A DNA stretch of 64,000 bases from the NCBI RefSeq assembly GCF_014805685.1, contig NC_060885.1:24747632-24811631 (forward strand), read 5' to 3'. The stretch comes from Silurus meridionalis (taxonomy: Eukaryota > Chordata > Actinopteri > Siluriformes > Siluridae). Positions 12,719 to 27,186 of the stretch are shown here, piece after piece (position 1 is the stretch's first letter; each line of letters begins with the position of its first letter). Under the pieces are notes generated by a model. That model made no database searches. It had not been told where the DNA came from and saw nothing but the letters and a program-made list of their open reading frames with translations. Both the position numbers and the translations under genes were made by a program.

Positions 12719-15700
12719 ATGGATACTGGATAAAAAAAAAATAAAAAAAAACATAACACTTGTAAAATAGTACTGAACTTGATTACAAATATTTTAAATA
12801 AACAAAACAGCACTGAATCATAAAAATGTGCTATACGAGATCAATAGGAATATATTAATATCTACTGAGGACAATAAAATACATGCAAAGTAAACATTTA
12901 CAACCAAAATGAAGAATAATAAAAAAAAGCATTTTGAATTAATAGCATGTGGCATCAGAGGCCGTTCTCATACTGTATAACACAACCCAGAAAAACTATA
13001 GTTTCAGCAATCATCTATCCTATTAAACGGCAAAATTTATGAATCGGTCAACCTCTAATTAAAATAGTATGCCACTTGCTAATGGACTAGCTTCTGTTTA
13101 GTATTTGCTTTAAAGACTGTCCCTGTGTTGATTAATTATAACGTGTTATTTGAAAACGTGCTGTGTAATGTTTGCTTGCACTGTCCCTCCAATAACAGAG
13201 ATAAAGTCTGTGAGCTGAAACAACCATGCAACAGACTTTTATCACCATTAAACAAAATACACGGTTTAGTACAGTCTTGGTCAAACAACTTGTAGCAAAA
13301 TGTAAAAAAATTTAATAATGTAGCCCAGATACGCATCAACTATAAGACAGAAACCCACCTCCTTATTCTTGCCATCGTAGTTTCAGCAACAAGAACAGAC
13401 TCTTCGTCGGGAAGGAGTAGAATACCGTTAGGGAAGCGCAAGTTGTCCATCATGACGCCAACCTCTTTAGTCTCAGTGTCGTACTCGAGAACTCTAAAAC
13501 ACCAAGTCAGTATCAGCAGCTATAACCTTACAAACTGCCTGAATACATATACATAACTATAGCAGCAACCTGCATTACAAACAATATTACCTGAAACTAC
13601 TAAAAAACTAAAGCTGTAAAGTGACTGAAGTCTGCTGGGAATTTTTAGCAGCCTCTTACCGACCATCTGCTGTGGCCTCCATGATGAGTTTCATGAAATC
13701 CCGACGCTGCCACCTGCTGCTGGAGTCTGTGAAATACACCTTCTTCCCATCCTGTGTCACATCCAGGTCGTTGACAAATGAGAGACGGCGACCACCGATC
13801 GTCTTCTTGGTGCTCACTAGCTGTGTACTCTCACCTGAAGGACAAAATCAAAGAAGAAGGTCACTGATAAATGATTTAGCATGGCTAGAAGATGAGAATT
13901 TGAGAGGGGAAAAAAGTATTCTACTTGATTCAGATTCAAAGTATTACTTAATCAAAAGCACTACAGGAAGAGAAACTACAAAAGAAAGATGTTTATCCTG
14001 ATCTAACCTGTGACAGGATTAACCTCAAAAAGGCCCAGGTAGGCATCAGCCACAAACAAGGTGCCATTTGGTCCTGCTTTGATTCCAAGGGGCCGTCCAC
14101 AAACAGGCTCGTGCTCAGGAGACCCTTCACAAAGAGAAAAACAAAAGTGTTGGCTCCCTGTTTGCTGTACAAATACCAAAAATATGTCCTCACTTACTGC
14201 TCCTCACTTTATTCCTTAAGGTCATAACGTATGTATGTTTTATTTATGCTGTTCCTTCGAAGTTAAAAACACATTCTTGTATAAAATGTCTTTGTATGCT
14301 TTAACTACAGAGCCCGAACCTGTTCCAAGTAGTTTGCCAAGGGTGGAAAGGAAGGAGATGATTTTGAATGCTAACTGAACACTAGGATTTCTTAACTGAC
14401 ATTAGTGCCTTTCCTCACTAGGGCTTCTGTGGCTGAATGAGCATAGCTATGCTCCAAAGAAAACCTTCCCAGGAAAATTGTTAACAGCAAATAGGACTAA
14501 ATCTAGGATATGAGGTTAAAAAACCATGTGTGTTGTGGTGAGGTGTTCACAAACTTTGCACATAACGTATGTGAGATACATACCACAGAGACCCTTCAAG
14601 CTTCCTGAAAAAGCATCTTAAAAAACACCCAACCCAGTCCAAAAATAAAAGAAATAAAGTGTTTTTTGTTTTTGGTTTTTTAACACTTTATTGATCCAAC
14701 AGGGAATTGGTGTTTCTCAGTATATCTCAGTGATGTTAGGAAGCTACGATACAGTGCCCCTGAAGAACAGAGGGTTTAGGGTGCTAAGAGAGGCAGGTTG
14801 GTGATAACGAGGCTGAACCGTTCAGTACCTGATCAGTAAACCAGAGCCTTAACCACTGAGCTACCACCTCTCCTATTTGTATTAAATATTTGTTTATACT
14901 CCTTGTGTGTGTTGTTAATTAAATCATAAATCAAAATAGTCAAAATATAATTTAAAACTAGTGCTCAATCTCAAAGGACATAACAGACATGACTTCTCAC
15001 TCCTTAATTCATAGAAGTATATGAGCAAAACCCACATGCATCCTCTGTGTACACAAATTTCAGAAAGATCCAAACAATCAACCTACAAACAACAATTCAG
15101 TGATTTATTTAAGAAGAGTGAGAAATCTAATTCTGACAGAGAATGGCGAATCATGTCTCAGTTGCACATGAGCCGTTAACATCCTCGGCTCTATTTACAA
15201 AGGACTGCATTATTGTGAAACAGTGCAGCATTGCAACACTGCCAGTGACTAAGGGACACCTTTTCACTTACCACATGGAGGCTTGCCCAGAGTTGCAACA
15301 ACACTGATTTTCTTCCCGTCAATTTTTACAATTTTTCCATCTGCTGTTCCAGTGTACAGAATATCTACAACAGGGAGGAAAAAAAACCCAGAATAATTAG
15401 AATAAATAATTAACAGAATAATTATTAGACAAAAGAGTTTGTCACAAATTTGAGACATTACATTTTAACCAGGCAGAAATTCCAGACAGGTGACCTTTGC
15501 CCCAGTTAGCTGTTACTACTAATGTAGTAGAACTGCTCCTTACACAATGACGAAATGGGTGAAAGGCAATGAATGACAGATCACACCAGCAAGTACTGAC
15601 CTCCAATATCAGTGATGGATTCAGGCCCAACGAGCTGATCCTCAAACAGTCTCTCTGCCTGTCTGAGCTTTAGGTTGGGTTCAAAGCAGCCAGTCAAGAG

Positions 15701-17411
15701 CGGTGGTTCACTGAGACTATATAAAGAAAATTGTAAATTGCATCAAAAATGAGAGAACATTACTCAAGCTTTGGGATGTTAGAGAAAACTAGGTATTTCT
15801 CAGCATAAGCGGTAACACTGGTAGAGGAATGCTGCAGTGTCCAAAAGGAGCAGGAAGGAAATCATTAATCATTGACACTGAGAGGTGAATATAAAGGAGA
15901 CGTCTTTGCAGATCGGATTGACATTAGTGCCAAGGGTGCTTGAATCTGTAGCAGTGCTTCTGGAGGCAATACGAGGCAGTGAATTCAGGGAGCGCAACAC
16001 TATCACAGGGGTGGGAAAACCCTCACATTACTACATTACAGTTATACATTAAAAGCTAAGAACCATACAGTGTACAGCGTACAGCTCTGCAATGCATGTT
16101 TATGTAGACATTTGCACCTAAATTGCTAAGAACCCGTCAGACAACTTTACCAACTGTGGATAAAGAAATAGAGGAAGTACTAAGAAGCCAAACAGTTTGA
16201 CATTTCAAAACATTAGTAGCATGTCAGTGCAATAATATAAACTGTAATCAATCAGCACAGTCTTTCAAAAAGGTGCCATCCATCAACAAAAAACAATCAA
16301 AAATAAAGGAAAACTGATTGTACCCTATACGACATTCCTGAACAAGACTGATCATGTCAAGTCTTATATGTTGGAGCATTTACTGTAGCAAAACCAAATG
16401 ACAGCATGATGAATAGGAAACTAATTTCACGGCACAATCTGACGCCGCCCCGACTTCATTTGTAAACTAATTTATATTCCATTTTTTTTATTTGACAATA
16501 ATGATATTAAATAATATTCATAATAATTATAATAAAGGAATGTGACAGCTACAGTTCAAGTAGGATAGCAAGAACTACCTCCAAATCATGTGAAGCCAAA
16601 CACATACAAATACAAAGGTAAAGTTAAAGAGGCCAAACCCAAAATGGTAAAATAAATAAGTTTTAAATGGTTTTACGATAAATAATGCACTCTGAGAGCT
16701 TGAGGAGTAGCATTTTCTCATTTACTTCTACTGCAGTGAACTGTTTACTGAGAATCCTGTTCTAGAAACTGGAAATTTACAGGAAATTATGTGTTCTTAA
16801 ACACAAAGGTAAAATCAGAATAAAATCATGAAAATAATTTTCTAAAAATATGTTCTGAGGTGTTTTTCTTAAGAGATTAGTCATTACTTGGTTTTGAGCC
16901 ATGCCTGATGCAGCCCATCTTGCGCCTGATGACAAGCTCAGTAATGGAAGCAGGGCTGATAAAGCAGGGAGGGGGCTACAGGAATTATTTCATTCTTTGT
17001 TTATTTCCTGACCAGTGATTTGCTGCAACGACCGTTAAAAGCTCAATATGTCATTTCATTTTTGCCTTGGATTGAACCATTTGCCCTGCTTCTGATTTCT
17101 GATATCCATTAATTCCACAGCATACCTGAATGCTTCAGGCTGAATCGGGGACTCCAAGAGAAAAGTGACCACCAGGACTGGGAGAATCAGGAAGACAGCC
17201 AGAGACAGCAGAGTGACCCGGAACACCTTCCCGCTGTACGTGCTGAAATTTATAGAACGATAATATATAATGTGACCTACATTGTGAAAGTAAAAAACAA
17301 AAACAACAACAACAACAACAATCAAATCTTTGAGCAAACCCATGGGAGCTGACATGAGCCCATGTCAGAGGAGCTTCAGATGTGCTTTTGGCAGCTTCTC
17401 AAGATTCCCTC

Positions 17412-17458
<47 letters not shown>

Positions 17459-17950
17459 ATGGGATGGTAAACATTTACGAAATCCCCCTGCGAAGCTTCT
17501 GAACAGTAAGTGCAGTCTAAATAATAATGGTAGTAAAAACACTCGGGATGTTTTCCACACACCAGTCAGAAGCTGATTGATGTTTTTAAGCTGTAGGATG
17601 TGAAACTATTGTATGTTGTGTGTAAATAAATGCAGGGTGGACCTGCAGTGCACCTGTGCAATAACAAATAGATCCAGGCAGAGGAACTTTTTTACCTTAT
17701 TCCTTCTCTTTTTAAAATTGTAAACATGTAAACGTATAACACGTAAACATATAACGTGTATTATTTCGGACACCTTTTAAGAGATAATGGAATAAAGATG
17801 ATCCTAATGGAAGAGTGTGTGAGAAGTGTGTAACGAGCAGAGCAGAGCAGAGCCTCACCTCGTGCTTTTATACTGAGGTTCATGTGATTCGTCTGTTAGG
17901 ATCTGAGGTCTGTTGAGCTTCCTGAAGCGCAGTCCTTCTGCCTCATTCAT
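7705..17950 (-). CDS. apmap: Adipocyte plasma membrane-associated protein, 9 exons
   Basis: Coding exons in transcript order: 17950-17859, 17242-17126, 15716-15601, 15364-15272, 14124-14008, 13834-13660, 13493-13359, 9464-9272, 7914-7705. They total 1248 nt and join in frame to 415 aa, close to the about 416 aa of mammalian APMAP; every junction is GT/AG. Layout: cytosolic N-terminus (1-39), one membrane helix (about 40-60), then a strictosidine-synthase-like six-bladed beta-propeller. Recognisable blocks are GPESI, RPLGI, the N-glycosylation site NGT at N159, FVNDL...YFTDSSSRWQRRDF, NGILLLPDEE, AETTMARIRR, GFPDNIR, SGGYWV and HLYLGSFRSPYLCKL. Family knowledge: a type II membrane protein with arylesterase activity, linked to adipocyte differentiation; the natural substrate is unsettled. 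Introns 7 and 8 have collected Tc1, LINE and MITE DNA, making intron 7 (9465-13358) the longest. The start ATG is the first in exon 1 and matches the family N-terminus. Confidence 0.97.
8270..8640 (+). repeat. Tc1-like MITE fragment in APMAP intron 8
   Basis: Contains 'gggttgaggtcag', 'tttgtgcacggggacactgtcatgctgg' and related phrases (read as separate short motifs) shared with fragments at 18425-18715, 45900-46230 and, reversed, 25651-25960. These are remains of one Tc1-like family: the shared phrases correspond to antisense transposase sequence. Ends are not well defined. Confidence 0.6.
9530..9720 (-). repeat. Half copy of the 5847-6822 Tc1-like family
   Basis: From 'tttcacaaaacacatttcag' to 'ccattattgtcaaaataact' this matches positions 5857-6040 closely, including 'gggacaatactatagaaat'. 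Only the left terminal region is present, directly before another Tc1-like relic. Confidence 0.7.
9772..11622 (-). mobile_element. Tc1-like element relic interrupted by a LINE
   Basis: About 100-bp inverted repeats: 9772-9871 (with 'gtctgcttgacaggaccata' and 'tgtgtatcttgtattag') is mirrored by 11526-11622. The internal minus strand carries decayed Tc1 transposase, with the GGGSIMVWGC motif near 10050-10085. A LINE fragment is inserted at 10113-11111, and the transposon sequence resumes at 11112 without loss. It lies wholly in APMAP intron 7. Confidence 0.8.
10113..11111 (+). mobile_element. 5'-truncated L2-type LINE with target duplication
   Basis: The plus strand encodes the extreme C-terminus of an L2-type reverse transcriptase ORF (TYKTLNGLAPMYLSSLL ... 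HLAPKLWKSIPD ... FKCILKTYLFSKAYT, ending at 10377), then about 0.7 kb of 3' UTR ending in TTGAC/TTAAC pentamers. The insertion is bordered by a near-perfect 10-bp duplication, acaatcttct (10103-10112) and acaatgttct (11112-11121). The host is the Tc1 relic, so the LINE is the younger of the two. Confidence 0.85.
12068..12128. repeat. (GT)n microsatellite
   Basis: About 30 GT units in APMAP intron 7. Confidence 0.98.
12589..13057. mobile_element. MITE-like element with (TA)n expansion
   Basis: The left end TAGAGGTCAACAGTGGATAT is matched inverted at the right end (gaatcggtcaacctcta), and the flanks are AT-rich. It is about 470 bp with no coding capacity, and contains a (TA)n tract (12646-12713). 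Short 'TAGAGGTC' ends of this kind are common in fish non-autonomous DNA transposons; the superfamily is uncertain. Confidence 0.55.
12646..12713. repeat. (TA)n microsatellite
   Basis: Pure AT dinucleotide tract inside the MITE at 12589-13057. Confidence 0.98.
14670..14876 (-). repeat. tRNA-derived SINE in APMAP intron 4
   Basis: On the minus strand the head reads 'gtggtagctcagtggttaag' (A-box TAGCTCAGTGG), followed downstream by 'cggttcagcc' (B-box-like) and a tail of 'ttggatcaataaagtgtt'. The spacing of the two boxes fits a tRNA-type polymerase III promoter. There is no tRNA fold downstream, so it is a SINE and not a tRNA gene. Confidence 0.65.
17417..17456. repeat. (GT)n microsatellite
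   Basis: GT tract in APMAP intron 1. Confidence 0.97.
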
Positions 17951-18070
17951 CCTGAAGCGATCTCGGAGCTTCTCTTTACACTGATCTACCCTGAGCTTTT
18001 ACACTAAATACACTGCGGCGATGAAGGAACACCACGTTCACCCTTCTCCTTCTCCTCACGCTTCTCGCCG

Positions 18071-18111
<41 letters not shown>

Positions 18112-18180
18112 AGGAGTGTGAAGTCAGCAGCAACAGCAAGCAACAGTATTTCCAACAGAATCGCTGTAACCGCTGTAATA
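17951..18180 (-). promoter_or_regulatory. APMAP 5' UTR and promoter region
   Basis: Directly upstream of the APMAP start codon. It is locally richer in CpG ('cgcttctcgccgtccgtg') than its surroundings and contains a GT/CA tract at 18075-18108. No clear TATA box is visible. The assignment rests on position. Confidence 0.5.
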
Positions 18181-18282
18181 TTTTCTGAGTGACAATTTAT
18201 TTTCTTTTTGCTGTAAAATACTGTAATTTGGACACAATCAATAAAGGCAATGAAATCTATCATGCATCATATGCCCCATGAC

Positions 18283-18376
<94 letters not shown>

Positions 18377-18391
18377 GTCTGTCTGTCTGTC
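18283..18391. repeat. (CTAT)n/(CTGT)n tetranucleotide satellite
   Basis: About 24 CTAT units followed by a few CTGT units. A minisatellite of simple units, not a CRISPR array: no spacers are present. Confidence 0.98.
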
Positions 18392-18424
18392 TTGTGGAGA
18401 TTTGTGATCATTCAGCCCTAAGTA

Positions 18425-18715
18425 AAGTCAGGTACTGATGTAGGTGAGGTCTGGGGTGCAGTCAGTGTTCACATTCATCCATCAAAGGTGTTCAATAGTG
18501 TTGAGGTCAGTAAGATCTTTAGAGCAGGAAGGCCACCCAAGCTCTTCCACTCCAAACCATTTAAACCACATCTTCATGGAGCTGGCTTTGTGCACAGGAC
18601 TATTGTCATGCTACTGTATCCCAAAACATCCAATATAATTGTGAGCCCCAAACTCTGTTTTTACAGTTTCTGGAAAAAACTAAACACTTTTGTCCATATA
18701 GTGTGTGTCTTCCAT
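18425..18715 (+). repeat. Tc1-like MITE fragment
   Basis: Shares 'ttgaggtcag', 'ctcttccactccaaacca', 'gctttgtgcacagg' and 'ttttgtccatatagtgtg' with the family seen at 8270, 25651 and 45900. The right end 'ttttgtccatatagtgt' is the usual terminal sequence of this group. Confidence 0.6.
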
Positions 18716-18721
18716 TTTATG

Positions 18722-18722
<1 letters not shown>

Positions 18723-18769
<47 letters not shown>
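18723..18769. repeat. (AAT)n microsatellite
   Basis: About 15 AAT units. Confidence 0.97.
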
Positions 18770-18771
<2 letters not shown>

Positions 18772-20628
18772 GAATGAACCTGTTTGCCTAAATATGCACG
18801 TTTCTGTTTTTTCACATTTCTTGGTTTTAGCCCACTAGTAAAGCCATGATCTGTAAAAATAATAATAATAATTAAAAAATCTTATACAGCATGCACATAA
18901 TCTCTTATTAAAAAGTGTAAATCAGGAGAGTAGTATAAAATAATTTTGTGAAACATCATATGCACCGTTCCTCTAACATTTATAAAAGGACAAGACAAAG
19001 CTTTCCAGAGAGTGTTATTATTAAAGGTGGAACAGAAAATGATCTCAACTAAATCATCTGTGTGGCAAAATGTGGTATGGTCTAATGCAGGGGTCTTCAG
19101 CATGTTCCTTATGCAGTAGAATCTGGGGGCAGGGACCACTGATACCTAAGGTGTCAAACATAGCCACTGATGTTATAAATAGAAACCAATCATATGACAC
19201 TAGTTATATTATGTTAAGACAATTAGAACTATGTCATTGTATATGCATCATTGTCTGTATATTTTTTATATCTCAAAATGATTTATGAATCATAACAAAT
19301 ATATTTTCCAATTTAAAAAAGTTGTTCCCTCTTTTATTTTAATAGATTTGCAGTTTCATACATTTTCCTTTTACTATCAGGTGGACTATTATACATTTAC
19401 ATGAACTTCAACGTTAATTTTAATAGAACTTTATATGTAATTTTACTGTCAGGTAGACAATTATACAATCGCATTAACATCAGCTTCGTAAAGTGTTAAC
19501 TTTTATGTAATAATTATATTTTTAAAACTTCATTTTTTGTCTTTGTTGTCTTTACTTATGTTTATTTTGCGGCCCGGGTTCGATCCCCGGTCAGGGAACC
19601 AACCCCAGCTATCAGGGTTTTACAAGCCTTGGTCCCAAGCCAGGATAAATGGGGAGGGTTGCGTTAGGAAGGGCATCCAGCGTAAAAACGTGCAAAATCA
19701 AATATGCGGATGGTCCGCTGTGGCGACCCCTAATGGGAGAAGCTGAAAAAAATGTTATTTTTGTACAAAAAATTATTTGTGATTCAACATTAATTAGCAG
19801 ACCCCCGGTAGAAGATGCATGGTCTACTAAAAAGTATATTCAAGCAAAAAAACAAACAAACAAACAAACAAACAAAAATTGCAGCATGGTGGTTGCAGTA
19901 TTGTTCTATGAGGCTGTTTTTCTTCAACCAAAACTGATGCTTTTATCAAGATGAAGGGAGCCATCAATAGCTACAAATACCAGCTGATTTTACTACAAAA
20001 CCTTCTTGTCTTTACTAGTAATCTGAATATGAAAAGACATTCCATCTTTCAGCTCAAGTTACCCAAATTGTGCATCCAATCGTCAAAAGAATAGATTAAC
20101 CGAAAGAAGTTCTATGTTTTTGAAGGATCTAATGACCTAGAGCTCAGTCCTGCATCCGAATAAGAAGCAATTTGATCTAGATCTAAAATGTTTTTGTAAG
20201 ATAGAGTGGTGAAAATATTGTTAAATCAAGAGATGCCAGTGATATAATAATTCAAAGGGTGCTTCGACGAAGTATTGGTTTAGGGTTGTGCACAATTATG
20301 TAACTAGGTTAATTATACTATTTTTCCAATTTGTTTCCTTTAAAATTTGTAATATTTTTTTATCTATTTAATTTCTTATATAATTTCCTATATGGGTACA
20401 TATTATAATTACAAATTAACACCTTTTTTCTTTTATCTTTTTTTTTTTTAACACATCACAAACACATGACATTGTAACATAAGGACAGTGTATGTTTTAT
20501 TTTGTATCTATTTTTTTTTTTTATCCTTTTTTTATGCTTTTATTTTGGGAGAACATTGACATCGGCTCTCTAGTCGTGGTCATTGCTTGAAGCTGCTGAT
20601 TTCACACTGCTGAGATCATTCAGCAGAG
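18770..20628. other. Intergenic between APMAP and the five-exon gene
   Basis: No coding exon is supported. It contains a SINE (19563-19757), a (CAAA)n run (19844-19876), poly-T runs near 20430-20530, and AT-rich unique sequence. The divergent APMAP and small-gene promoters lie at its two edges. Confidence 0.6.
19563..19757 (+). repeat. RTE-tailed tRNA SINE, 5'-truncated
   Basis: Starts in the tRNA part with 'cccgggttcgatccccggtc' (B-box GGTTCGATCCC); the A-box is lost. It continues through 'aaatggggagggttgcg', 'gaagggcatccagcg' and ends 'ggcgacccctaatgggagaa'. The last part is the same as the 3' end of the RTE LINEs at 39217-39290 and 47070-47110. Same family as 34248-34450, opposite orientation. 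Confidence 0.8.
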
Positions 20629-24801
<4,173 letters not shown>

Positions 24802-24965
24802 TCAATTTGTTTTCTGTACTCCAATCCAAGCTCCCTCTGGTTGGATGTTTTTCAAACAATTCAAGTCTGTGCTCAAAATGATTTACCTAGTAAAATATTA
24901 CTATAAACGGTTAACAAGCATTAGGGTTTTTAGGCTTTTCAAAATTAGGCCCTTTTGTTACCTCA

Positions 24966-24971
24966 AATAAA
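24966..24971 (+). promoter_or_regulatory. Possible polyadenylation signal
   Basis: AATAAA 165 bp after the stop of the five-exon gene. It overlaps the left border of the transposon at 24970, so the transposon insertion may have affected 3'-end formation. Confidence 0.45.
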
Positions 24972-25648
24972 CCGATCAGGCAGAACATTATGACCAATTC
25001 AATTCATTTTTATTTGTTTAGCGCTTTTAACAATTAACATTTTCTCAAAGCAGCTTTACACAGATACTGTGGTGATTAAAAGTGAATATGTTCTTTATAA
25101 GTAAGTTTGTCCCTGATGAGCAAGCCTGTGGCAAGGAAAAACTCCCTGAGATGGTATAAGGAAGAAACCTTGAGAGGAACCAGACTCATCTGGGTTGCAC
25201 CGAATGTCCACCTGCCTAATATTGTGTTGGTCCCCCCTTTGCTGCCAAAACAGTCCCATCAAGCATTAACTTTAGATACAGGAGCTCGTCTATTGGATGA
25301 GACCACATGTGCCAGTCTTCGCTCCCCACGTGCATCAATGAGCATTGGCCGGCCATGATCCCGTCACCAGTTCACCACTGTTCCTTCCTTGGACCACTTT
25401 TAATAGATACTGACCACTGCAGAGCAGGAACATCCCACAAGAACTGCAGTTTTGGAGAAGCTCTGACCCAGAGGTCTAGACATCACAATTTGTCAAACTC
25501 ACTCAAATCCTTATGATTGCCTATTTTACCTCATCAAATTTGTTCAAAATGTTCACTTGCTGCCTAATAAATTCCACCCACTAACGGGTGCAATGATGAC
25601 GAGATAATCACTGCTATTCACTCAATGCTCATGTCATGCCTGTCAGTG
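24970..25648 (-). mobile_element. Internally deleted Tc1-like element with nested LINE tail
   Basis: The left end 'aaccgatcaggcagaacatt' (then 'atgacca') is mirrored by the right end 'gtcatgcctgtcagtg', with TA on both sides (24968-24969, 25649-25650). 'cctgcctaatattgtgttgg', 'gtcttcgctccccacgtgca' and 'ctgttccttccttggaccac' are antisense transposase sequence of this family. The middle of the transposase is deleted. A LINE 3'-tail fragment (24997-25207) is inserted close to the left end. Confidence 0.8.
24997..25207 (-). repeat. LINE 3'-tail fragment nested in the Tc1 element
   Basis: Begins with CAATTC-type pentamer remains and 'ttgtttagcgcttttaac', then 'tctcaaagcagctttacaca', 'tgtccctgatgagcaagcc' and 'gaagaaaccttgagagg'. 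It splits the phrase 'tatgacca|cctgcctaat' of the host transposon. Confidence 0.75.
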
Positions 25649-25650
25649 TA

Positions 25651-25960
25651 AATCAAATAGAAGAACAAAAGTACTGGAACACCTCATTTTCCAGTTATAT
25701 GTGGATCTTCCCCAAACTGTTACCACAAAGTTGGAGAGACAATTGTACAGGTTTGTGGTTGTATTAAATTTGCCTTCACTTGAACTAGGAGACCCAAACC
25801 TGTACCAGCATGATGATGCCCTTGTGCACAAAGCCAGCTTCATGAACATATGGTCTACCTGGGTTGGTGTAGCTCTTGAGTGGCCTGCTATAGAGCTCTG
25901 ACCTCATTCCTATTGAACACCTTTGGGATGACCCTACATTAGCACCTGGCTTTACAAACA
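25651..25960 (-). repeat. Tc1-like MITE fragment
   Basis: Reverse-oriented relative of the fragments at 8270 and 18425: 'ccagcatgatgatgcccttg', 'tgcacaaagccagcttcatg', 'ctctgacctcattcctattg'. It starts immediately after the preceding transposon. Confidence 0.6.
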
Positions 25961-26129
25961 TATTATATAATGTCATTGCTGACACTCGAATACATACTGA
26001 CATTTAACCCATTTTTTTTCTTTACCAGTTATTATTATTGGGAAGAGTTCTGATTACATTATTTACACTAAAGTATATATGAGGTGTATAATTAGTAGTC
26101 TCAGTAGTCCCAGCAGAGTGTAAGTGTGT

Positions 26130-26132
<3 letters not shown>

Positions 26133-26215
<83 letters not shown>
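26133..26215. repeat. (TA)n microsatellite
   Basis: About 40 TA units in the spacer between the convergent five-exon gene and PPM1G. Confidence 0.98.
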
Positions 26216-26224
<9 letters not shown>

Positions 26225-27065
26225 TCTTTTCGATCGAGTAAAGAAAAGCATTTGACTAGTTCGTCTACACTTGTTTATTGTTTCAGGAAGATTGTCAGCT
26301 GAAGCAGTGTTCACTGTTGTCTCATAACTCCCAAAGATGCTAAAAAGTACCAAAATATATTTTCCAAAATACCTTGTATATAAACCGTATTGAGCTGCAT
26401 GAGGGTGACAGAAGACATATGTACAGATAACCAGTTCTCACTAAGGGCTCCCACCTTATACCTGCACTACTGAACCTCTACATATGTCGAGTCTCTCTCA
26501 TTCAGTGTGTGTAGTTTGTATGTCCACTTCATAACGGAAAAACCGCTCCAGTCCATATGAAGACGGATAAAATAGTAATTGTTAGTTTATGCGTAAAAAA
26601 AAAAGAAGAAAAAAAGAGGAATGATCAACGTTTCAAATTTAGATTGCATTTCTTAGATTTAATGCCTTCTGGTCAGAAAAGCAAATCTGCTTAATTTTAC
26701 TACCAAATTTAAAACAATTGCATCAATCACAATTTACAAAAAATGTGAATACAATTACATGTTTGTTCAGAGTGTCACAGATACTCAAAATGAAAAAAAA
26801 AAATAAAATGAAAAAAAAATTACAAGTTCCTGGAAAAATTATGTACAAGGTTACGAGCACATAAAAGTTAACAAAATTTTGTGACATGACTGCTGTCTTT
26901 TGAGTAACAGCTCCATTCATTTATGTAAATATGTAAATGAGGGCATCTAAACCAATTCTTTATGAAAGGAAAAACAAATGAGGACAAATGGCTGATTTCC
27001 AGTTCCAATTTTCGTGCACCTTCAAATTATTCCAAACTAAAACATTTTCTTGGGGAGTTATCCGT

Positions 27066-27096
<31 letters not shown>

Positions 27097-27186
27097 TAGG
27101 TTTGTGTTACGAGGAAAAAAAAAACCCAAAAAAAAAAAAAAAAAACAGTGTCTGATCTGACATCATTAGAAGAGCTGATGGCAGCT
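26216..27186. other. PPM1G 3' flank, no other gene seen
   Basis: AT-rich sequence with poly-A/T runs (26597-26616, 26790-26820, 27065-27090, 27114-27146). On the minus strand this is the 3' UTR and flank of PPM1G. Confidence 0.5.

Noticed and set aside
13621..14001. 126-aa plus-strand frame
   Set aside because: It lies antisense over APMAP exon 6 and flanking intron; the minus-strand exon is the real coding sequence.
18283..18391. Regular short repeats resembling a CRISPR-like array
   Set aside because: The unit is four bases with no spacers; it is a plain tetranucleotide satellite in a vertebrate genome.
19083..19812. Possible MITE bordered by 'caggggtcttcagc' and 'gcagacccccggtag'
   Set aside because: The two ends match as inverted repeats over only about 8-10 bases, too little to call an element around the SINE.
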